Part shown: one piece after another, positions 33,546 through 40,800 of the stretch
Position numbering within the stretch: position 1 is the first letter of the stretch
Layout of the letters: every line of letters begins with the position of its first letter
Source: a virus
IMG/VR virus record: IMGVR_UViG_3300035180_002714
Coordinates: 94,426 to 158,425 of that record
Direction: 5' to 3' (one strand)
DNA length: 64,000 nucleotides
Notes under the pieces: generated by a model
Databases searched by the model: none
What the model saw: only the letters and a program-made list of their open reading frames with translations
Told to the model about the DNA's origin: nothing
Position numbers and translations under genes: made by a program

Positions 33546-35326
33546 CAGTATTGCCCCTCTTCACCAAGGCCAAACTCTGTGCCTGCAGCGTACGCTGGAA
33601 CAGGGGACGCCCCGTGTAGGTTGGAGACATCGCCGCGGTGGATGCCTGTTAGCAATGACTCCTTGAGGTAGCGGTGTGCGAGGCGTGCCATCCAATCCGG
33701 ATTGAGAAGAGGTGTGCGCGACGCCGGGCGCATGAACGGCAGTGCACGCGGCCCCTGGCTGGACGTCATCACCGACGTCACGCCGTGGCGTACGAGCTGG
33801 TCTGCGATTGGCTGCGTCACGACAGTACCCGCCGTGTGGTGGAGGATGCCGTCCGCGAGCGTCTCGCCGATCGCGTCTGTCGTCGGGAGGCGTTTCTTGG
33901 ATGCGGCCAGGGACGCATGGAACCGATTGTAGTCGACGACGTCACCCTTGATGAATGCGTCGTCGGGACCGGGATCAATGATCTGGACGTGGTTGAGCAC
34001 GGACTTGGCGAGCGTCTCGAGGTGGCGCTTGTCGACCTCGGAGCCTGCGCGCTTGTAGACATCGGAGAGCGCGTCGACGAGGTAGCGTCGACCTTCACCG
34101 AGGCCTTTGTGTTGAACGATCTCGTCAGGCTTGGGTACGCCATCGGAGAGCAAGTCCCCTGCATACATCGATTGCCCGATGCCCACGACGACCTTGTGTG
34201 CGGGAGGCACGTAGTGGCTACCGTCGCCGACGAAGACGTAGTGACCGCCCTGCGGAGCCTTGTCGATCTTCGTGATGGAACCGTCGCGGTCAGCAAGTAC
34301 CGCCTTGTGTGCGAACGATGTCGGAATCTCGAGCAAGGCTCGCACGCCTTTGATGCCCTCGAGCCGCTTCTCGTCGTCAACACCGACGACGCGCCCGCCG
34401 TGCTTCGCGTTGAGGGCGAACTGCGTGAGCGGCTCGGCGAGCGCTTGAGCCGCGCGAACGCCAACGTTCGTTCCGATCGAATGCATGCCACCCGAAGACG
34501 ACAGGCCTTGGCAGCGCTGACAGACGCCGTGCGCAGCTTCGCAGGTCATCGGAGAACGGACGATGACCTCCTTGCCTTCTTTGGCAAGGTGAGACGCGTA
34601 CTGCGGCGTGATCAGCTTGTTCGTGCCCGCCTGGTAGCGGTCGATGAGGTGTGCGTCGGTCGGCAACATCGCGATGCCGTTCTTGGTGCCGCAGTCCACC
34701 GTCGTCACGAGCTGGTCGCCCATGTTGTTGACGAGGATCTTCGCAAGGTCACCGGGCTCGACAACCGAGATGTTCGAGACCACCGCGTTGACACGCGCCT
34801 GACCGCCCATGATCCACGCATCCGCAGGCTTGAGCCCTTCGGAGAAGCTCTTGTCGACGAGCCACGGAATGACCTTGCCCTTGGAGTCTTCGGCGAAGAC
34901 GGGTGCGCCCACGGTGCGCATGAGTTGTGCAGCATTGCCGCGACCGCCGGCGCGAACCATCTCGCCCATCGTGCCTGGGTGGTTGCGTGCCAGCATGAGC
35001 ATCGCATTCTGTCCGCCCACGAGCGTCTTGACCTTGTCCGCGTTGGTCGTCGCCTTTCGAAAGGCTTCGACGTGCGGCTTCAAGGCAGCGTCGCGTTCAG
35101 CAACACGGGGCGCGATGTCGTCGAGGCCGACGGAGATGCCGTCGAGCGTTGCGACCTCGTCACCGAGACGCTTGAGCTTGGTCACGACGTCGGGGTACTT
35201 GCTCGGGTCCTCTTTTGCGACACCGAGGAGGACCTTGTTCAGGTTCCCCTTGGTGAGCGCCCCCTGTCCTCGCCACTTCGATGGGAGGATGGAGTCGACG
35301 AGGTGCTGTCCGAGCGTTGTCGCCAT
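33545..35326 (-). CDS. RNA polymerase beta-prime subunit, C-terminal chain
   Basis: 593 residues from ATG 35326; an upstream in-frame start would add an unrelated 17-residue extension. Bacterial beta-prime landmarks appear in order: GISVGLDDIAP, GGRGNAAQLMRTVGAPVFAE (bacterial SGARGSAAQIRQLAG), DCGTKNGIAML, then RSPMTCEAAHGVCQRCQG and TNVGVRAAQALAEPLTQFAL (bacterial [20 protein letters not shown]). The second zinc site is intact: Cys of DCGT plus the C-x6-C-x2-C cluster. The C-terminus (WMARLAHRYLKESLLTGIHR) matches phage beta-prime ends. It completes the beta-prime begun by the gene at 37841-43249, from which it is separated by four genes. Confidence 0.93.
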   Translation of the reverse strand: MATTLGQHLVDSILPSKWRGQGALTKGNLNKVLLGVAKEDPSKYPDVVTKLKRLGDEVATLDGISVGLDDIAPRVAERDAALKPHVEAFRKATTNADKVKTLVGGQNAMLMLARNHPGTMGEMVRAGGRGNAAQLMRTVGAPVFAEDSKGKVIPWLVDKSFSEGLKPADAWIMGGQARVNAVVSNISVVEPGDLAKILVNNMGDQLVTTVDCGTKNGIAMLPTDAHLIDRYQAGTNKLITPQYASHLAKEGKEVIVRSPMTCEAAHGVCQRCQGLSSSGGMHSIGTNVGVRAAQALAEPLTQFALNAKHGGRVVGVDDEKRLEGIKGVRALLEIPTSFAHKAVLADRDGSITKIDKAPQGGHYVFVGDGSHYVPPAHKVVVGIGQSMYAGDLLSDGVPKPDEIVQHKGLGEGRRYLVDALSDVYKRAGSEVDKRHLETLAKSVLNHVQIIDPGPDDAFIKGDVVDYNRFHASLAASKKRLPTTDAIGETLADGILHHTAGTVVTQPIADQLVRHGVTSVMTSSQGPRALPFMRPASRTPLLNPDWMARLAHRYLKESLLTGIHRGDVSNLHGASPVPAYAAGTEFGLGEEGQY

Positions 35327-35331
35327 GTTGG

Positions 35332-36105
35332 TTAGAGACCGAAATGTTGTAACGCAGCCGCTTTGCCCATCCACCACGCTTCTTTCATGCTCGAGAAGTC
35401 AGGGTGTTTCCGTGCAGCGGCCCACTGTGCATTCAATGACTGCATGTCGGCCGTGTTTCCGCCACGGTCTGGATGCATATTCATTGCTTGTTCTCTGAAG
35501 CGACTCTTCGCCTCCGCCTGTGTTTGCGCTCCGCTCATCCACGACGGAAGTCCGCCACTTGGCGCTCCGCGTGGAGCTGATTGTCCTATAACAGCACTTG
35601 GACCCGCACCAGCGCCCTGTCGCGCCTTACGCCAGTTGTTGAAAACATCTTCGTTCTGCGCACCCCAGTGCTTGTCCTCCGCTTGTTGACGGTATTTGAA
35701 ACCGTCTTGTGCGGACTGGCTTTGTTGCGTGTGTTTGTACGCCTCTTCTTTGGCGCTCTGTCGTGCCTGCCGTGATGCGGACGCACGGGCCTCATCTTGC
35801 GCCCGCCACTGTTGTCGCATTCTGTCTTCCCAGGACGGACCTGCTGGACGCGGACCTGCGCTTGGACCAGGAGCACTTGGACCTGCTGGACGCGGACCTG
35901 CGCTTGGACCAGGAGCACTTGGCCCCGGAGGACGCGGTCCTGCGGTGGGTGCCTGCTTACCAAGGTGGTAAAGGGCACCGCCGGCGCCTCCGATCGCTGC
36001 GCCTTGCAGCGCACCTTCTTCACGATGACCTTTTTCAGCGGTCAAGGCTCCGCCGGCTGTGCCGATCGCCGCGCCCATGAGGCTGCGCGCTAGTAGAGGG
36101 TTCAT
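35332..36105 (-). CDS. J-domain protein with C-terminal tag
   Basis: 257 residues from ATG 36105 (a longer frame upstream would overlap the previous gene). It starts with a glycine-zipper hairpin (LMGAAIGTAGGAL, then GAAIGGAGGALYH), continues with a Pro/Gly/Ser repeat linker and a charged helical region, and ends with a J-domain core: AEAKSRFREQAMNMHPDRGG with the HPD tripeptide. The last 18 residues, MKEAWWMGKAAALQHFGL, are a C-terminal version of the virion tag. J-domains stimulate Hsp70 (DnaK), so this protein may bring host DnaK to the assembling head or be injected. The tag at the C-terminus is unique in this window. Confidence 0.75.
   Translation of the reverse strand: MNPLLARSLMGAAIGTAGGALTAEKGHREEGALQGAAIGGAGGALYHLGKQAPTAGPRPPGPSAPGPSAGPRPAGPSAPGPSAGPRPAGPSWEDRMRQQWRAQDEARASASRQARQSAKEEAYKHTQQSQSAQDGFKYRQQAEDKHWGAQNEDVFNNWRKARQGAGAGPSAVIGQSAPRGAPSGGLPSWMSGAQTQAEAKSRFREQAMNMHPDRGGNTADMQSLNAQWAAARKHPDFSSMKEAWWMGKAAALQHFGL
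35839..35922. repeat. Two perfect 42-bp tandem copies
   Basis: Identical 42-bp units at 35839-35880 and 35881-35922 encode the Pro/Gly/Ser/Ala linker of the J-domain protein. A further partial copy flanks them. Perfect identity suggests a recent duplication. Confidence 0.9.
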
Positions 36106-36112
36106 CGGCACG

Positions 36113-36838
36113 TCAGTATCCTCCACCCATCGACATGCCGCCGCCCATCATCGCGTGCTGCCGGGCCTCTTCCTCTTTCTCGGCCTGGTTGTGCTGGTGC
36201 AACATGTAGAGACCTCCGCCCGCGAGCAGCGTCGGTGCAAGGGTCTTGAGGTTGCCGACTGCAGCACCGCGTTGTGATGCACGCGCCATGTCCATGCTGT
36301 GCTCGGGTACGGCGCCTGTGATGAAGTTCGGGTTCGCCTTTCCACCCATGCCACCGCGTACATTCGCGGCGAAGTCTTTCGCGGCGCCCCACTGACCGGC
36401 TCCGAAGTCCTTGACCTTGGACGCGAAGCTAGGACCCGCAGCAGGGGCAGGCAGGGGAGCAGGGGCTGCGATCTTGAAACGCACGAGTGCGTCGGCAACA
36501 CCCACACGATAAACCCCGGCCATCTTGGGATTCCCGAGGGGGGCACGGTGCATGTTGTGGCGTTCGAATGTCGACATGAGGTCTCCGTGGAAAGACTCAG
36601 GCATGTCCATCCCTCCGTGCATGTTGGGGCGTCCCCCGAGCCCCTTCAGTTCTTCGTTCACTGCTAACTGGTCTGGCGTCAGTTGCCCTTGCATCGGCAT
36701 CGCCATTTTTCCCCCGCTCAACAAAGAGTCGATGAGGGAACCCGCTGTAGGTTTGGGGGCTTTACCTGTGGCTCGATCGATGATGTGGCCGATCGAGTTT
36801 TCAGAGGTTCTCGTCTCTTCACGGGGCATGAGTGACAT
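36113..36838 (-). CDS. Virion protein with internal tag
   Basis: 241 residues. The tag is internal, near residues 105-123 (AGVYRVGVADALVRFKIAA), after an N-terminal polar region (GHIIDRATGKAPKPTAGSLI). Behind the tag come a Pro/Ala linker, a folded-looking part, a hydrophobic stretch (LAPTLLAGGGLYML) and a Met/Gly tail. An internal tag could be a cleavage site that releases the C-terminal part. ATG overlaps the upstream stop by one base. Confidence 0.7.
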   Translation of the reverse strand: MSLMPREETRTSENSIGHIIDRATGKAPKPTAGSLIDSLLSGGKMAMPMQGQLTPDQLAVNEELKGLGGRPNMHGGMDMPESFHGDLMSTFERHNMHRAPLGNPKMAGVYRVGVADALVRFKIAAPAPLPAPAAGPSFASKVKDFGAGQWGAAKDFAANVRGGMGGKANPNFITGAVPEHSMDMARASQRGAAVGNLKTLAPTLLAGGGLYMLHQHNQAEKEEEARQHAMMGGGMSMGGGY

Positions 36839-37299
36839 CAGACGCCTCCAAAAGCAGTGTTCTGTCCCATGTCACTGAGCCGGCTCGCCGAGTCGCCGCC
36901 CGCAAGGTTCGAGGGAGATCCCCACGCAGTAGTACGGTCGAGTGGATCGCGGGCTGCAAGCTGTACATCAGGCGACACGTTCACGTCGATCTGCTTGAGC
37001 ACGTCGGCGAGGTTGTCTGCGGTGCCGTCCACATCCGCCTTCTTCGAGCCGCGGTTCGCTTCCGTCTTGTGAGCTGCATCGTAGCCGTGGAACGTGCGGC
37101 TTGGGATCTTCAAGCGCAGCTCCTCTGCTGCTTGCTTGAAACCGAACTGCTCGAGCGCGTCTGCGATGCCGCGCACGTGCGACTTCTTGACATGCTCGGG
37201 CAGCTTCTTGCCCTTGGGCGTCGCGTTCGCAAACTCGCGGGCGACATCCGGGTGTTGCGAGAACAGGTAGCGACGTTGAGCCTCGCTACGGAACGGCAT
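36838..37299 (-). CDS. Virion protein with RSEAQRRYLF motif and tag
   Basis: 153 residues with a GGAG ribosome-binding site. The first 38 residues (MPFRSEAQRRYLFSQHPDVA, then LPEHVKK) form a short motif found at the start of many phage proteins. Right after it is a tag copy (SHVRGIADALEQFGFKQA, residues 40-57). The HPD here is part of this motif, not a J-domain. The rest is polar. Starts 13 nt inside the 3' end of the homing endonuclease gene. Confidence 0.7.
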   Translation of the reverse strand: MPFRSEAQRRYLFSQHPDVAREFANATPKGKKLPEHVKKSHVRGIADALEQFGFKQAAEELRLKIPSRTFHGYDAAHKTEANRGSKKADVDGTADNLADVLKQIDVNVSPDVQLAARDPLDRTTAWGSPSNLAGGDSASRLSDMGQNTAFGGV

Positions 37300-37834
37300 G
37301 GAGAACTCCTCGCTTCGTCTGCCACGTCAAGTGGCCCGCAACTGAACGGGTGCGCGCGACGATCCCTGACGTCCGGGGCCAGTACGCTACCGTTGCCGTT
37401 GATCGAGCGCCTGTCGTTCGCATGATGTCCGTGTACGACATTTTTTCGTCGACGTACATTCGTTGGAGATCCTCGAACGGAGGCCGTTTGGACGTTCGGT
37501 AGGATTGAATCAAAGTTTTGAGTCGCTGCTGTTTTCGAAGAGACCGCAGCGGAACTTGCGTCAATAGTCGCATGAGGGCTTCGCGATCTTGGATGGCGAC
37601 GTCCCAAACTTGTTTCCAGTGTTTTGGACGGCCTGTACGTGGCCGTTCGACAACGCAACATCGAATGCCGAGAGTCTCGCAGCTTTCGACGGTAGCCGTG
37701 ATGATGTCCCAGTCGGTGTTGCAAACCTTGACCACGCGATTGCGCGATCGAGAGGTGAGCACCGCAACCGTTCCTTCACCGTCGATCATCGCGGCAAGGT
37801 AGTGGGCTGCGGCGGCCGGGGACTCGAAGGGCAC
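37286..37834 (-). CDS. LAGLIDADG homing endonuclease, free-standing
   Basis: 182 residues from GTG 37834. Near the N-terminus HYLAAMIDGEGTVAVL is a LAGLIDADG helix (LAAMIDGEG), so this is a single-motif enzyme expected to work as a homodimer. The second half has a helix-turn-helix-like segment (DLQRMYVDEKMSYTDIMRTT). Its codon use is somewhat less GC-rich than its neighbours, as expected for a mobile gene. It lies directly behind the truncated beta-prime N-terminal half, at the point where the beta-prime subunit is broken, which suggests it took part in the split. Confidence 0.8.
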   Translation of the reverse strand: MPFESPAAAAHYLAAMIDGEGTVAVLTSRSRNRVVKVCNTDWDIITATVESCETLGIRCCVVERPRTGRPKHWKQVWDVAIQDREALMRLLTQVPLRSLRKQQRLKTLIQSYRTSKRPPFEDLQRMYVDEKMSYTDIMRTTGARSTATVAYWPRTSGIVARTRSVAGHLTWQTKRGVLHAVP

Positions 37835-37838
37835 GCTT

Positions 37839-37847
37839 TATTATAGG
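37839..37847 (-). promoter_or_regulatory. CCTATAATA promoter-like element, leaderless
   Basis: Minus-strand CCTATAATA; TATAAT ends 5 nt before the GTG at 37834. It overlaps the TAA stop of the polymerase gene, so part of the match is fixed by coding and the element is less certain than the intergenic ones. Confidence 0.4.
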
Positions 37848-40800
37848 CGCTTGGCCCTGATTTCGATGGGATCGTTGAGCGCGATGTCGCCCCGGTGGTA
37901 GGCCGCCATCGCCTCCTCCTGGGAGTCGTAGTGCCGCGTCTTCTTGCCGCTGGCCGCCTGCGTCGCACGGTGCAAGCCCAGCACAGCCTCCATGTCGGGC
38001 GCGATGTTCAGAACGCCTGGGCGCTTGTCGGCGAAGATCATGTGCGAGAGCGTCATCTTCTTGACGTCCTCGACACCGCCCGGTGTCACCGGGGCATGGA
38101 TTTGAAGGGCGTCGCCGTCGTAGTCCGCATTCATGCCCTTCTCGGCGAACGGATTGAGCTTGAGCGTCTTGCCCTCAACAATCTTGGGGTATGCACCCAC
38201 GATGTTGAAGCGGTGAAGTGACGGTGCACGATTCACCATGACCGGACGTTCACGTGATTCGTTGACCAGCTCTTCCCGCGCGACGGGCGTGCGGTCATCC
38301 ACCATCTTCTGCGCATCGGTCGCTGTATAGCCGCGTCGGACCAAGCGTCCGATCACGAACTTACTGTACATGCCCCAGAGCATCCCTTCGGGCACGCCGA
38401 TCTCGTCCATCGACAATGTTGGGTCAGGTGCGATGGTCGCGCGACCGCTCACGTCTTGCTGCCGCTTCATGAGGCGCGACTGGAAGAAGCCGCTGCCTGG
38501 TCGCGTGCCCGTGATGGCCGCGAGGTACCCCTTCGCACCGCGCTTCTCGGCGCCAGGGCTCACAGGGTCGCCGACGCCGTAGAGCGCGCTCACCGCGTCG
38601 TACAGGTGTTGCCGTGGACCGGGCAACTCGGATGACGGCAACGACTTGGCGGATGACTTGAGCTGATCGTTCGCGAGGAACGCGTCCTTGTAGAGCAGGT
38701 TCGCGTCGCTGACCTGCAGACGCCCGTCCTTGAGCGGCAGGATCGGACGAATCACCGGCGGCGTCACCGGCACCTTCGAGATGACGTAGGCGTCCGCAGG
38801 CTTGAGGTCGCGGTCCTTTAACGCCTCGAGGTACTTGATCTGCTTCACCACGCCGTCGAGTGCGGGTCCACGCGCCTTCTTCGATTGCGCCAGCAGATCC
38901 TTCAACTTGTCATCGATGTTGATCTCGCCGAGCGCCGTCTTGAACCAGCTCCCGCCCTTGCCCACACGCTCCGTGAACTCCTTCTGTGTCAGTCCGAGAA
39001 GGCGTCGCACGGGTTCCTCAAACACGGGGTTGACGATCGGCTCGTGCAGGTCGACGTGCGACCACTTCGTGCCCGACATGCCGCCGGTGATCCCTGGGTC
39101 GAAGAGGCCATCGGTCTCGGGGCGTAGGTCCTTCGCGCGGATCAACTTGCTCGGGTCCTTGAGCGCTCCTGAGGACATCGACTTGACGTCCGCGTCGGTG
39201 AGCGGACCAAGCGCCAAGCGTGAGCCGGTCTTCGTCACCTTGACGCCGGCGCCCGTGAGCATGCTCTGCAGCTTGTCGTAGGCGAATGGCGTCTTGGGCG
39301 AAGGCGTCGGCAGCCCGAGTTGGATCGCGCGCCAGAACTCGTCGTTGCGCTGGCTCTTGATGGACGCCGCTTCACGCAGCACGTTGCGTGCGTTGTGCGC
39401 GACGAGTCCATCGAATTCCATCTTGCCGATGCCCTTGGCACCTTCGTCACCACCACGCGCCGGTTGTTGGTTGTAGTCGTACTTCTCGGCGCCGTGCGCT
39501 GCCCAGTTGGAATCTGTGGTCTTGAAGAGCTTCAGGATGTAGCTCTTGCCGACCAACACGTCGGGAACCTTCTTGCCCGTGATAGGGTCAAGGACCGTCT
39601 CTTTGTCCGAGAGACCGTGTTCCTCGAGCAACTTCTTTGCGAAGGCGACGTTGTCACGGCCTGGCATGTATTGCGGGATGACGATCGGCTTACCCGTCTT
39701 TTCGGCAACCTTTCCAAGCACCGTCTCGATGACCTGCGCTGGGTTGATGCGCGAGACGATACCCGCCGACGTGAAGAGAAGATCGACAGGGCGCCCCTGC
39801 GCATCCTGGATCATCTGGTGGTCAGGGATGATCTTCGCGATCACGCCTTTGTTGCCAAAGCGGTTGCACAGCTTGTCGCCGATCTGCAGTGTCTCCTGGG
39901 TGCGGATCGACGCAGCTGCCTGTCGGGCGGTCTTCGCCACGTCTACGACAATGCCGGGTCGATCGTGCGTCCAAGTCTCGACCACTTCTTCGTAGGGCTT
40001 GACCAGCGACTTGGACAGCTTACCCAGCAGGAGTGCGTCACCCGTCACCTTGTTCTCGCGGATGCCCGCAGCGATCAGGTCGCCCTTGTGAAGAGTGACC
40101 CCCGGCTTGACAACGCCGTCTTCGTCGAGCTTGTCGTACTGGTCCTTGGTGTAGCGGCTGCCGAAGTAGGTCCGGTGCTTCTCACGTCCGAGCTGCACGT
40201 CCCCTTCACGCGAAAGCGCGTGCTGGTACATGTGTTCGCTCGTCAGCTTGTCCGCTGCGCCCTGCGAGACGACGATGCCGTCGTTGGTGTTGAGGCCGCG
40301 GTACGGCATGTATGCCACCCGCAGGTTCGTGCCCAACGCGAGCGTGCCGTCCTTGGTGAAGTTCGAGTCAGCGAGGAGCTGGTCCTTCTCGACACGGTCG
40401 CCGACCTTCACGGTCAGCGTGTTGTGCAGCATCGTCTTGGCGGCGAGCGGAAGGTTGGTGTCGTAGTGGAGCTTCGTCGTGAGCGCGGCCGTCTTCGCGT
40501 CCGGCTCGATGTGGATCCAGTCGTCATCGATCTTCGTGATCGTGCCGGCCTGTCGTGCGGTCGGGACGATCAGCTTGACCATCTCCCGTTCGACCGACGT
40601 CCCTGGCTTCCACGATGCAACCTGGACGAGCGGCGCCTCACGATGCGTCAACGGCAGTGCTTGGCCCTGGTGCTTGCTCGCCATGAGCACGCGGTTCGCC
40701 TGGATGCCGTAGAGCAGCGGCAGGAGGTTCGACGTGGGCCCATACTGGTCTGCGACATGCTCCAGTTGGTGGGTCACGCGATCCGACGACACGCGCGATA

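Noticed and set aside
36838-37299. HPD tripeptide suggesting a second J-domain
   Set aside because: The HPD belongs to the common phage motif RSEAQRRYLFSQHPD; no surrounding J-domain helices are present. A second HPD near the end of the 35332-36105 protein is likewise outside the J-domain core.
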